Origin: Bryum argenteum
Taxonomy: Eukaryota > Streptophyta > Bryopsida > Bryales > Bryaceae
Length of the DNA: 64,000 bases
Reading direction: 5' to 3'
Assembly: GCA_037043015.1 (NCBI GenBank)
Contig: CM073328.1
Span: forward strand, 2,281,409-2,345,408
How positions within the stretch are numbered: position 1 is the stretch's first letter; each line of letters begins with the position of its first letter. Under the pieces are notes generated by a model. The model did not search any database. It saw only the letters and a list, made by a program, of their open reading frames with translations, and was not told the origin of the DNA. The position numbers and the translations under genes were made by a program. Positions 24,661 to 35,676 of the stretch are shown piece after piece.

Positions 24661-25199
24661 GATGATAGATTGTTCCGACGAAGTGCACTTTACTCTCCAA
24701 GTCAATATCCATGGTCCACGCAGTACAGCTATTATTAACTAGAATCCCGGAGACCATGTGGCTCAAAAATGTTTGATTCGCAATAATGCTTTTCTTTTGA
24801 AAGAAAAATAAAAATAAAAATAAACGGAACATGCGAAGGCAAGAGAGAGAACAATAAGGACTCATATTAGAAACTAGAGTTTTAACTTCTCTTGCTCCAA
24901 ATCCAAAAAATAAAGGGATGAATATTGCTCAATCCACGTTTCCTAAATAATTAAGAATGATAAAAATTGCCATGTATCAATGACGGTACCTCGGACATTG
25001 AAGGTTTTTCCTTTATGCTTATACCACATGCAATAGTGAGATTTCATTCACCAAGAATATTTAAATTGAAGAAAATCAAAAACTTCATATTCACATTCAA
25101 CGTTTTTGCATACAAAATGGCAATTGCACTTAGTGTTTGGTATTGAGTACACTACTTTTCTACAATTGCTAAAAAAACGTGATTAACTAACTACCAGTC
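24661..25199. other. AT-rich spacer, no gene seen
   Basis: AT-rich sequence between GC-rich locus D and the tail of the WCHI/CHH pseudogene. No frame with features. Confidence 0.4.
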
Positions 25200-25907
25200 A
25201 TTCTTCGCTTGGGCCCCCTTCATTGTAAAGTTGGCTTGGCCCCCCTTCTGTACAAACTTGGCTTGGCCCCCCTTCATCAAAATGTGCTCCACTTTCCTCA
25301 TCGTTTGGTTCGGCTCCCCTTCATCCACTTCTCGCCTTTCGGTCCCTTCTTCTTCCGAATCTGACCAAACTATGTCCTCATCAGGGATTCCTCCTTTGTA
25401 ACCCCTAGGTGTTGTAAGCCCTTCTCGTGGGTTGGCCGCTGGATAAGGAGCTCGCGGAATATGGGGTTCTGTTGGCTTAATTGTTTGAGGGGATTTTTTA
25501 AACGTCCCTCTGCAAAATTACCTCCGCGTACACCGTTTGTGCTATGTTGTACGAAACCTCGTTGCTCACCACATGCACACCGGCGTAGAGGAACTTCCAC
25601 ACTTCAATGCATCGTTGCACAATTCATCGTGATGGCAATAGTGCAAATTTGCGCAATTCAGGCGGCGATGAAACTCGTGACGATAGTGTGGAAACAAATG
25701 GCCGATGTGGCACCAAGCAATGTACCACTTGCAAGTCTTAAGGGTCCACGGTTCCTCTACTTGCCCCCACCCCGGAAAAGCATGTTGCGTGGGATCTATG
25801 AGAATCTTGTGAAATCTCCTTTGCTTCTTTCCTTTCCTCTTGCGGTCCTTGTCTCTCGCTATCTTCCGCTCCTGGCTAGGCGTCATGGTCACCCAAATGC
25901 TAACCAA
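25200..25907 (-). pseudogene. WCHI/CHH family gene, frameshifted copy
   Basis: Not a family I can name. The minus strand from 25907 gives a basic N terminus (RKIARDKDRKRKGKKQRR), then GW...EEPW, WYIAWCHIGHLFPHYRHEFH and ANLHYCHHDEL. A shift of frame near 25600 is needed to continue into EVWKFLYAG, NEVSYNIAQTVYAEVIL; a later frame gives an acidic stretch (VWSDSEEEG) and GGQAKFVQKGGQANF repeats near 25200. The same order of blocks is found in the plus-strand gene at 32102, so both are copies of one family. Conserved Cys/His spacing (WCHI, H, H, CHH) suggests a zinc-binding fold; this is inference. GC-rich locus E lies just upstream, as locus G does for the other copy. Confidence 0.65.
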
Positions 25908-26099
25908 GGAAGAAAATTTTTAAAGTAACTCAAAACAAAGTTATATCTATTCCGTGGACTAACACAGAATTTAGAAAACTCGAAAATCGGGCAAAGATGT
26001 ATGTGTAAAATGCACACGTGTGGCACGTGTGTGCCAATCACCGCACGCTCTAGCGCCGAACAAGCAAAGCGGCAACCGCAGGTCGACACTGCACAATGC

Positions 26100-26480
26100 G
26101 CAAGGCCCGACACGTGGAGGTGAAAAATGGCGATCGGCGGTGTCCGCGCGCGTATATGTAACCCTGGTTCTAGGGCGACCGCCCGATCCACCAAGAAGGC
26201 GGCGTCGGTCGCCAGGCGATCGCGCCGATCCACCCGATGGGCGAACGCGGTCGGCCGGGCGACCGCCGATCCAGCGGATGGGCGACCGCCGATCCACTCA
26301 GGTGGGCGACCATCGGTCGAGGGCGCGACCTCCAAATGGGAGGGCGCGACGATGCGTGGGGCACGACCTGATCGCGCGACCGCCGATGCGCAACGGACGG
26401 GCGAACGCGGTCGGCCGGGCGACCGCCGATCCAATCGGTGGGCGAACGTAGGTCATCGGGCGATCGCCGGTCCACTCATG
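26100..26480. repeat. GC-rich repeat, locus E
   Basis: About nine units of CGACCGCCGATCCA(GCGG/CTCA)TGGGCGA(A/C) type, with some G/C-rich spacer. It starts about 190 bp upstream of the minus-strand WCHI/CHH gene start and so covers its promoter side. Confidence 0.8.
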
Positions 26481-26619
26481 GGCAAGGACTAACCTTCCTC
26501 CCAGCGTGTTTGTCGAAATTATCAAAGTAGTAACGAATTTATATAATGACTTTTGGTGGCAAGTATTTGGAACCATCAAAACTAAAAACAAAAAATTAAA
26601 AAAAAAAATAAAAAATAAA

Positions 26620-26645
26620 ATATATATATATATATATATATATAT
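26620..26645. repeat. (TA)n microsatellite
   Basis: An uninterrupted run of 12-13 TA dinucleotides following an A-rich tract. Confidence 0.95.
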
Positions 26646-26669
26646 GGGGCAATAATGTGATTTTAATAC

Positions 26670-28000
26670 TTGGACTTCCTAATAATGACCCTATGAAAAT
26701 GATCGAATCATAAAAAAAACCATAGGGAAATCGCATCCATATGTCATAATTTAGGTGCACCCACCACAACTTCGAATGATAAGGGAAAAGAGAATGAAAG
26801 CATACAGGAGGTGATACGAACACTTGAATTAGGTAATAAGGGCCTCATAAATGTAATGGAAGAATTCATAAAACCATGGGAGAATGCGAACTAAGTGGTT
26901 GAGTTTATATGGGGATATTTGAATTGCGGGGTCTGAAGCACGGGGGAATATGTAAATATATAAGTAAAAAGGGAGTAGAAGGGGTGTTGATAACTTTCCT
27001 AGGTGATTCATATTGTGTAAAAAATATAATATAAATCTTAGGGGCACATGAGGAATGAAAGTATTTTTCCCGAATTTCCAAAAATTAAATAGTCATGTGA
27101 AAGTAGGCGGTGTGCGCACATGCATACGAAAACAAAGTGGGGAATGTAATTTGAACATTTGGACTACACTAAATAAGTACATTAGTGTTAGATTTTTATA
27201 AGATTTGAAAATGCTACAAGTTTTTACTTTTGGGATAAAAATTTTACCAAGAGTATCGATTCCAATACTATGTAAGGATCCCCATCTTCACCTTTGTAGA
27301 GGGTACAAATATTGACTAATAGTAAAAACTTATAGTCTATTTATGTATATTAGTGTATCTAACACTAATCTACCTATTTAGTGTAGGTAATATGGATCAT
27401 ATAAAAATAATGGAACCATCAAAAATATTATAGGACAACCTGTACTATTTTTCCCAAATTAATATAGAATTTTCGAACTAAGTAGAGCTTTAAATAATAG
27501 ATAAAAAATAGTTAAATGGAGAGAAAAATATTTAAAAAGAATTGGACTATGTAATAACTACCTTATGAACATGATGGAGCTATAAAAAAAAATCGTTGGA
27601 GTAAAGGATCTATAGGGTGGATTTTGGTTGCAAGCACTTAGAAACACCAAAACTTCAAAAAATAAGAAAAAATAGATAAAGGGGGTAAGAGGACAATTTA
27701 AACCCTTAGACTACCTAATGATGACCCTATGGAAATGATGGTGTTATTTAGAAAATCGTGGGGATATGTCATCTATAGGTCATCATTTACTTGTAAGTCA
27801 TTTGAATGAGTAGAATATTGAATGATATACGGAAAATGGATTTGTGGAAAGAGATAACGATTTTAAAACTTGTGTTGACTAAAAAAGACCTTATAAAAAT
27901 TATGGAAGAACAAAATTTCCCGTAAAAGAAACGTATCTACATGTTATGATTTACTTTGACTTTGTAGGATGCTAAGTAATAGAGGAAGTTATACTAAAGG
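26670..28000. repeat. degenerate ~165-bp AT-rich satellite-like repeat; no gene
   Basis: The phrase TGGACTAcctAATgATGACC, followed by CTATgaAAATGATGG, recurs with substitutions at about 26671, 27543, 27708 and 27874; the last three are 165-166 bp apart. Each is followed by ATAAAAAAA and an ATATGTCAT-like block. No supported ORF lies in 26.5-28.1 kb. Confidence 0.55.
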
Positions 28001-28164
28001 GGGGAGGAGGTGGTTTTATTATTTTCTCTAACCGTATTAAATATATTAAATCATGAAAGAAGCCACATGGAACTTGTATTTACATGGAAGGAAATACTTG
28101 GTGTTAATTTAATTCAACCTTGGCATGGTATAGGTCTATAGGATACTTGGTGTTAACTTCATTC

Positions 28165-28232
28165 AAAACCTCCAAATCGCGCGACCGCCAATACAGCGGA
28201 TGGACGAACGTCGGTCGCTAGGGCGACCGCTG
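28165..28232. repeat. GC-rich repeat, locus F (short)
   Basis: One and a half units (GCGACCGCCAATACAGCGG, then ATGGACGAACGTCGGTCGC). It is cut off on the right by retroelement LTR-like sequence, suggesting insertion into a repeat array. Confidence 0.75.
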
Positions 28233-28235
28233 TCG

Positions 28236-29340
28236 TAACGTGCTTTCCTGATTCGTGCCCGGATAACCCTTTTTCGTGGTAAAAGAGGTTTCCCAAACAA
28301 GAACCCGAGTATTCGTCCACGGAGATCCTGTGAAGTGCAAGGACAACAGTTTCCACCAGTTAGCAAACCCGGGTTTGTGCTATCACCCCTGTACCCTGTA
28401 TCCTGTCCTGGAAAAGCTGCCCGGACAGGAGAAGGGAGGGGGGGTTTAGTCTTTGAGGTTTAGTTTAGCCTCTGTATTCACCTCAGAGGGGTTTTCCCGG
28501 ATTTAGATAAGTGGGGGATTAGACCACTTTTCCCGTTGATTAACGTGACCGGAAAGGTCACTGACTCTCTCTCTCTCTCCTTACCCTGTTAGGAACTTCC
28601 CTTACACCTCCCTCTACGCCCGGACTCTAGGCCCACACGCATGTCACAAAGGTTGGTATCCGGTTCTCCTATGGTCCGGTTATCGCAACTCGCTACCCGG
28701 GTTAGTAGATCCCGGGTTACTGGACTGGGGGTGGTGCGACTGGCCCGGAGTTCACCGCTATCACCTACAGACAGACCTGCCTACCCGGACTTCAGCAATC
28801 CAGGGGGACTCAACTGATGGTGTTCTCGGGAGTCGGTTGAGCGACCGGAATCCCTTTCTAGCCGTTGTAATCCCAGACGCTACACGGACAGACCGGACCG
28901 TACCCTAAGTGGCAAGTGCCGTTCGCTAGCCGCACTCCTCCCCTGTCAGCTTCTCTACCTCCCGTACTATTCTCCGTTCAAGGACGGAACCGCTCTCTCT
29001 TGCCCGGATACCAAGGGTCCTCTGAACTCTGCAAACACCCCGACCCAGCAGACAAGACAGGAAAACGAGAAGGATACACAATCAGACACACACGCACACA
29101 CACGAGGGAAATGAGAAAGAGGCGTACTTGCGCTGAATTAGGGTATTGCAAAGGCACAAAAAGACCCCGAGGGAGTATCCTTCCCTCGGCTAAGTAGCAG
29201 ATCCTCCCTGGCATCCCAGAAGAGGACAAAATCCCACGCCAGGGAATCTTTCTAAATCTAACCCTTGTCAGCCTAGCGCCGTCATTCCCCTACTCGCAAT
29301 AAAGGCGCTAAGATCTAACCTAACCCCCGGTCAGATGCAT
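28236..29340 (-). mobile_element. LTR-like sequence of a Ty3/gypsy-related element
   Basis: Shares phrase order with the LTR region at 58584-59760: a TTTAGTTTAGCCTC/TTTAGTTTAACCTCC block, CTCAGAGGGGTTTTCCC against CTCGGAGGGGTCTTTCC, CGTTGATTAACGTGACCGG against GGTTGATTAAGGTGTCCGG, and TCTAACCTAAC at the right end. Related but distinct family members. An acidic ORF on the minus strand ends just to its right, the same order as in the 58-60 kb element. Exact borders are not resolved. Confidence 0.5.
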
Positions 29341-29361
29341 CCGCTAGCAACCATCTCAGCC

Positions 29362-30560
29362 CTAGTCCTTCCTGTTGCGCTCATCCGACCTCGCAGCCTC
29401 GGCAGTCTCGGGGGCGCCAACCTCCTGCACTCCCAACCCGGGTTGGGAAGTGACCTCCTCCTCCTCGTTCCCTGTCTCCTGGAGCACTGGAGCGGTCCCT
29501 TCGCTCCCTAGGATCTCAGTATCCCCTGAAGGCATCGGGGCTGAGGTGTCCGGGGGTGCCTCCCCGATCTCCGGGACATCAATCAAGTCCTCGTGGATGA
29601 GAGGGGCGACCTCCGCGGTCAGCGCCTTCTCGGGGAGGGCCTCGAGGTCAGAGGGCTCCGACGGAATGGCTAAACCCGGACAGCGAGGTGTCTGCGGGGT
29701 ACGGTTCTGATATGGGTACCACTAAGACGCGTCTCATTATGTGTGACCTATGTGTATTTCATAATATATGTGCCAAAAATTCCATTTTTTAACTACATGT
29801 ATACAACTATAGCCGTGTCACCTATAATACCATCTAGTAAGTATAAATTTTCAATATTGTTTTTTTATCAAAAAAGTAGTTTAAAAAAAATCACACTATT
29901 TTGGAGGGGGTACCCATATCAGAACCGTACCCTGCGGCTCTTCTGTTACCAGTCCGGGTGGCCGGGTATCGGTCTCCCCTTCCTGTCCTGGTTGGATCGT
30001 GGCCTCTAGGGCAGGAATAGGACTCCTGCCCTCGGGAACCACAGTCCGGTCCGGTGGAATGGGAGAGGGATTCCTTACCCGGGTATCCTCCTCTGCTATC
30101 CGGGAAGCCTCTTCTTCCACCGGGGGTATGCCTTCCCGGCTTGCCTCCGTACTCTCCGGAATGTCCTTGCAGAGGGAGTACAAGGCCCCCGTCTCCCTCG
30201 TGGTCTTCTCCGGGCTCGGGTTTGTTGGCAGGATTGGCTCCTCCATGGCCACGGGGTCGGTGGGCTCTTCCTCTTCGATTCTGGCCTCCTCGGTCACTTC
30301 GGGGTTGCCCTGGATGGGGGTATCCTCTACTACCGCAAGGGGAGGTGCCTCCCCGGGAAAAGTCCTGGCCATCTCCCCGATGAGGTCTCTCATCTCCTGG
30401 AGAGCCCCTTCCATCCTTTCCGCAGCCTTCTTCATGTACGCCGCCATCCGGGTTGGGAGGTCCGATCCTGAGGCCTGGAATTGGGCGTCGAGCAGCTGGG
30501 CTTTCAGCTGTGCATCTCCGGGTGCATACAGGAACCTCCTGAGCCCGAAAAGATGCTGCC
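29362..30560 (-). pseudogene. acidic Pro/Glu-rich retroelement ORF interrupted by a MITE
   Basis: The minus strand from about 30560 reads through a helical N-terminal part (ARQHLFGLRRFLYAPGDAQ, then MEGALQEMRDLIGEM) into a long acidic Pro/Glu-rich region and ends with TAG at 29362. The frame is broken only by the 29698-29931 insertion. Removing it with one target-site copy makes the frame continuous from LVTEEPQ on one side into TPRCPGLA on the other, on to IDVPEIGE. It lies just 5' of the LTR in element orientation. Function unknown: a Gag-like or post-pol accessory protein. A similarly placed acidic ORF is at 59865-60420. Confidence 0.6.
29698..29931. mobile_element. MITE, 234 bp, 23-bp perfect TIRs, 6-bp TSD
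   Basis: The left end begins GGTACGGTTCTGATATGG and the right end is its exact reverse complement ending CCATATCAGAACCGTACC; the perfect inverted match is 23 bp. CTGCGG flanks both sides (29692-29697 and 29932-29937), a 6-bp target-site duplication. The interior is AT-rich with no ORF, so it is non-autonomous. The superfamily is not assignable from the ends alone. Confidence 0.88.
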
Positions 30561-30578
30561 GAGCGTACCCCTGCTGCT

Positions 30579-30957
30579 AAACATATAATATATCATGATA
30601 TATCACCTTTTAATTTGGTAAGCAACTATTTCTCTCAGTGCTTTCTAGGGTATATGCACTAATTCCATTCACTTAATTGTATTTCAAGGCCTTATTATTT
30701 GACTTGCCAAAATTTTCAAATTCCTCCCCGCACTCAATTTAACCAATTTCATAATGTTATGAGCCCATAAACATATAATATGTCATGATATATCACCTTT
30801 TAATTTGGTAAGCAACTATTTCTCTCAGTGCTTTCTAGGGTATATGCACTAATTCCATTCACTTAATTGTATTTCAAGGCCTTATTATTTGACTTTCCAA
30901 AATTTTCAAATTCCTCCCCCACTCAATTTAACCAATTTCATAATGTTATGAGCCCAT
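30579..30957. repeat. 190-bp tandem duplication
   Basis: The block starting AAACATATAATAT at 30579 recurs at 30769 and both copies end in ATGTTATGAGCCCATAAA. They differ by only a few changes (TATCATG/TGTCATG, CTTGCC/CTTTCC, one base lost in CCCCGC), so the duplication is recent. Confidence 0.92.
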
Positions 30958-31605
30958 AAACTCATTGCAAGGATAATCTATTAGTCGGATATTATATACG
31001 GAGATCTTATAATTTATTAAAGGCTCCACTGATATAAAAAGAAACTAGAAATTGTTCTTGAATGTGATGTTAAAATATGAGGTGCAGTTTTGGTACAGAA
31101 ATGGTATCTTATCTAGATGCTAGGAATTGACTACCTTGGATTACATTCTTAGATTGTAGGTATTGAATCGTTAGATTCATTAAAGTGTTTTCATGCATTG
31201 AAGAGGCTGATGCTCTATAAATGAATTCACATTTTATCAATTATTATAACTGATTAGGCACGATATGACTTCTTAAAATATACACCATACAAAATAATAT
31301 ATACCATTCATGCCTACAAAGAGGACGAGGAACTCTCACCCCATCCTTCCTCCCATTCATTATTATCCATTTACACATCTCTTGTCCATTTCTTAGGAAT
31401 TGAATTATCATAAAATGGGAATTATGGGACCCACAATCCGAAATTCCTACCCTATGCATACCTTCCTAATTTTTAAATTAATACATTATAAACTAAAGGG
31501 CTCTTTTATTCCTCCCTCATCCAATATTCATCCTCATCTCATGATTCTCATCCTCGTAGGAGCTGCTATGAAACCTACTGCCCTCGCATTCAACATAAAG
31601 AGGTG
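30958..31605. other. AT-rich spacer, no gene seen
   Basis: No supported frame or repeat between the 190-bp duplication and GC-rich locus G. Confidence 0.45.
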
Positions 31606-31965
31606 AAATAGGGCGACCGCCGATTTAGCTCATGGGCGAACGTCGGTCGCTAGGGCGATCGGCGGTCCAGCTTTGGGCGAACGTCGGTCGCTAGGGCGAT
31701 CGGCGGTCCAGCTTTGGGCGAACGTCGGTCGCTAGGGCGATCGCGGCCCAACTCATGGGCGAACGCTCGGTCGGCCGGGCGCGGGCGTCCGGTAATGAGC
31801 GAACATCGGTCATAAGGCGACCGCCGGTATACCTTATGGGCGAACGTCGGTCGCTCATGGGCGAACGTCGGTCGCTGGGGCGATCGGCGGTACAGATAGG
31901 GCGATAGCTGGACCAACGGGCGACCGGCGGTGCACATTTTGTAGACCGCCGGTCGCCTTATCACT
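31606..31965. repeat. GC-rich repeat, locus G (cleanest array, 41-bp period)
   Basis: About eight units. CGTCGGTCGC starts at 31641, 31682 and 31723 give an exact 41-bp period for the first units (GGGCGATCGGCGGTCCAGC then TTTGGGCGAACGTCGGTC); later units vary in spacer. The array ends about 140 bp before the ATG of the plus-strand WCHI/CHH gene. CpG sites are largely preserved, unlike old methylated plant repeats. Confidence 0.88.
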
Positions 31966-32101
31966 GTGCTTAAGAACGCGACGGGCAGTCCATTTTCACA
32001 CTTTGCGAGTTCCTCCTTTTCGCGCATTGACTAGTATCGACTTCAGAGTTGCTGCTTGCTTGCTCGTAGAGGGACTTTGCGTTTTTCTACGAATTTTTCT
32101 T

Positions 32102-33426
32102 ATGGAGGCACTACCCGTTGTAGCGGGCACATCCATGGTGCGCCATGACCGAGGTCGGATTGCGAAGAAGCGCAGAGCTATCTTGAAAAATCCAAAGATA
32201 GTAGCGTTTAGAGGATGGGAGGAAGAGAGGGGGCCGTGGTCTTTTGCCATATGTGAGAAATATGTGGAGTGGTGCCACATCAACAAGCTCTTTCCTCTAC
32301 ATTGGCACAATATTCATCAGCACAAGAATGAAGCTAACCTCCGAGAGTGCCATCATTACGATTTCAAAGCGAGATGCATATATGCTTGGCATATGATATA
32401 CGGTAACAACCATATTTTTAAATATGAGGTTCCCTACTTTTTGGCACAAATGGCATATGCGGAAATGATTCTCGGGAAGAACGTGCATTGGTGGACGCAT
32501 CCACGTTTGCTATACAAGAGAAGACCGAACCAATAGAGGTTGGAGAGACATCAAAGACTATTGAAGGAGATGGAATTGGAACTGTACCTATGAGTCCTAA
32601 GGCCGATGCGGAATTTTACACAGCAGGGTCTTCTTCTGAATCCTCGGAGGATGAACACACACACGAATACGAGCTCTGTGAACCAACTGGTCCTCCAATG
32701 CATTGGATTGAAGGAATATCCTTTCAAGTAAATCCACTCCGAAAAGTGGGTGGAAGATTATCCAAAGCCATGGATACTTTGATCATTTTGCACAATTTTA
32801 GTATAGGAAAATGCATCGAATTGGATTTAGTACTGCAGAATAGAAAGGAATTGGAAGCCCTCAAAGAAAGAGCCCTTTCTACACCATACGATGTACAAGA
32901 AGAATGTCGGGAGGTTTTCGAAAAAGCTCTAGACTGCATAGCTGACATGGAGACCATGCTTGTGCTACGAAAAGAGGCTAAGGAGAAGTTTTTCGAGAAG
33001 AAAAATTCAAACAGCCTTTCCATAGAAGACTACGTAGAGTTCTGGACAACTAAACATAGTTACCTGGAAGGGGTCCTAGCTGGGAGGAGGGATCGGTTGA
33101 CGGATATTGAAGAATCTATTGCTCTAGAGGTAGATAAAGAGATGCTACGCATTCGGGATTTGGCATTAGCGGGTAAGTATGGCAAGAATCCAGAGGAAGT
33201 TGACAAATTAAAGAAGCTGGTGAAATGGAGTGAAGACCATAATGTAAAACTCGCAAAGCAACTACGTGTAGCTGAGGAGAATGCTCGATTCGAGGACGCA
33301 TGGGCAGAGTGGGCTCATCGTAAAAGTAACGCAAAAGATGACATCAACATAAACGCAATCGACGTTGATTTGGAACCGCAACGATCACTTTTTTCAAAGG
33401 GCAAGGAAAAAGTTGAAGATTCTTAA
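32102..33426 (+). CDS. WCHI/CHH family protein with acidic and coiled-coil C-terminal region (one frameshift)
   Basis: Unrecognised family. The first ATG is at 32102. Blocks: basic RGRIAKKRRA, GWEEERGPW, KYVEWCHINKLFPLHWHNIH, ANLRECHHYD, then YEVPYFLAQMAYAEMILGKN. The frame shifts by one base around 32480-32500, without an obvious splice pair, into a frame that runs to the stop at 33426: an acidic stretch (SSSESSEDEHTHEYE) and a long predicted helical region (KELEALKERAL, EKALDCIADMETM, LKKLVKWSEDHNVKLAKQL) ending in KGKEKVEDS. The two halves overlap at 32488-32536. This could be an assembly indel, a genuine mutation, or ribosomal frameshifting. It is homologous to the minus-strand pseudogene at 25907. 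Possible role as a DNA-binding accessory protein of a transposon is inference from the adjacent GC-rich arrays. Confidence 0.6.
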
Positions 33427-33837
33427 CGTAGAGGCGATGGACTTACACCCCCAACATTCACCAAACGATATTTGATTTACGTTAATTAGGTGTAGGGAAG
33501 GTGTACGTAATTTCTTCTATGTACTTTTTCGCATACACTTTATATATGGAAGTTTTTTTTACCTTTCATCATGCGTAAGTACGTGTTTGTGCATTGGTAC
33601 AAGGGGTTGGGCGGGTTATATGGACTATGAAGATGTAAGATACAATAAAAGCTGACAAAGTACAAGCGAACCAAATACATACCATTGATTTAATCGATGC
33701 AAAAAGTAGTACAATAGGAAATGAGATACATTGTTGCGCAAAAAGCTACCACTCGATAATACTACAATGAAATATAGTCCTATATAGCTAAAACCATACG
33801 CTATGCTGGAGTGTATGGATTCACAATATCGTAATTA
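33427..33837. other. convergent spacer, no gene seen
   Basis: AT-rich space between the stops of the WCHI/CHH gene (+) and the RING gene (-). Confidence 0.5.
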
Positions 33838-35676
33838 TCATTCACTAGGCTGAGGGTTGGAGCATTCTCCAACAAGAAGTTTGCGCTTTGCACGAGTTCG
33901 ATTGAATGGACCATCTGCATTTAAGATCAGATCTAATACTCTAGAGTCTTTCAAGTCCTGCAAAGTCCTTCTTGTGAGGGGACTATGTACATCCAGTAAA
34001 TAGTCTAGAGCTTGAGACTGGCATCGTGGCCCCCAAGTAGACTCAGCATATTGACACTCTTCCAAATCTTCCATGGAGGCACGACCTTCACCGTCGGTTA
34101 CTTTCTTCCCATATTGATTCCATCGATGTCCCATTGGATGGGGCCCCCACTTGAATGTATTAGAGCTCACATCAAAATAGCCTCCAAGGCATTGGAAGAA
34201 GAACATCCGATTACCCTCATGCTGTGGACCTTGTCCGGCAAGTATTGGAGCAACTCTTAGAATCTCGTTTGGGTTAGTCTCCCAATTCAATTGGGAGCTA
34301 GGAGTACTCTTCTCGAGATCATGTTCACCTCTACGCCAACTCCAAATAAGGTCTTTACCCCAGAATCGAACCTCATCAGTAGTCTCAGCATTGTGTTCCC
34401 AAGAAGGCGGCATATAAGTTCTTAGATTGAACATCTCGTAGAACCGCTCGTGAAAAGGCGCTTTGCATATAGCACAACGACTTTGAGTCAAACAATGAAC
34501 TAAAAGACACTGCGGATGATACATATGGACACAAGAGCCTAAAGCCCATCCACCCTCAGGTCCAAATGGATTTAGGCATATGGGACACGTAGAGTGATCC
34601 AATACAAATCATGGAGGGTTGGGCCACAATAATGTCCTGGATTCTACATCAACATGTGCCGACATGTGGTGTTTGAAATTCCACCCGGCCTTGCTCCAAT
34701 CTACAACCTCTGTAGAAGTATCATCTTGCATCTTGATGTCCATCATAGGAAGATTATCAAACAATGTATCCACACTCGGCCACGAGGTCATACCGAACGT
34801 TCACGACCAGCTCCACTAGTAAAATTCTTATCGATCTTCTCGGCTCGCCGCAACTTGTCTCCCTCTATCGACCGAAAGTATACATGCCACCTTCCAATGG
34901 TAGTAAGTGGCAGACAACTGCTCCAAACGGGCTTGCAGTTGTTGCTTTTCCTTTAATAAGGAGTTGTATCCATCGACGACACATGAAAGGGGGATTACGA
35001 ATAGGGGGAACAAATGTAAAGATAAAGAATCTTGAGAATCACATCGTACATCTTCTTCTCGTTCGAGGCCCGACATATTAACAACACATGGCTGAGCTTT
35101 CACAGGACGGCGCAATGTAGGGCATTGCGGTGACATTTCTCCAAATGCCAAGTCCTCTGTAAGGTTCAAGACAACTCTATCAACATCCGCCATGTCAGAT
35201 TTCTCTACATCTCCACGAATGTTACGTGCGTGAGATAGTTCTTGCATCTTCTCGCGCATGCGTGCATATTCCACGGAAAGCTGGTCCCCTTCTTTCACCT
35301 TCTCCTCATACATTGCTCGTGTTTTTTTGAGATCCGCTTCCAATCTTGCTATGACGTCGTCTTTACTCTTCAGAAGAGCTTTGAGATCAGAAGATGTGTC
35401 AAGTTCTTCCAATGGTAAGATGCAAGTACCATGGGGCTCTACTACGAGTGAATTACTTGCTATTGCAGGGCGAGAGCCACCTATTTCAGGAACGCGGCCA
35501 GGTAAATTATGAAGCTGATCCGCATCAATCACAACGCTAGCGGGAGGAAGAGGTTGTTGTACTTGACGCACCGCCTTACGAGGCCGCGAACCATCCGAGT
35601 CATCGTCCTCTTCCGATGTAGCACTATGATAGGCAGCCTCTTCCATAGCCTTGGTAATAGACCTCGTCACCGCCAT
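33838..35676 (-). pseudogene. coiled-coil/RING-H2 protein gene, broken
   Basis: The minus strand from ATG 35676: acidic nuclear-looking N terminus (SEEDDDSDGSRPRKAVRQ), then a heptad-rich segment (DDVIARLEADLKKTRAMYE, and later KEKQQLQARLEQL) predicting a coiled coil. The frame stops at 34828; the neighbouring frame has AEKIDKNFTSGAGRERS, implying a frameshift near 34870. Another frame runs from 34791 to a TGA at ~34609 and, in the same frame, continues into a RING-H2 finger (CPIC, x14, CVHMYHPQC, x11, CAIC) and about 200 further residues ending at 33838. So at least one frameshift region and one in-frame stop. RING-H2 proteins are normally E3 ubiquitin ligases. Unspliced introns are an alternative explanation for some breaks, but no clean GT-AG pair was found. 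Confidence 0.6.

Noticed and set aside
26020..26492. Arg/Pro-rich ORFs on both strands of locus E
   Set aside because: Open frames are a by-product of high GC and repeat periodicity.
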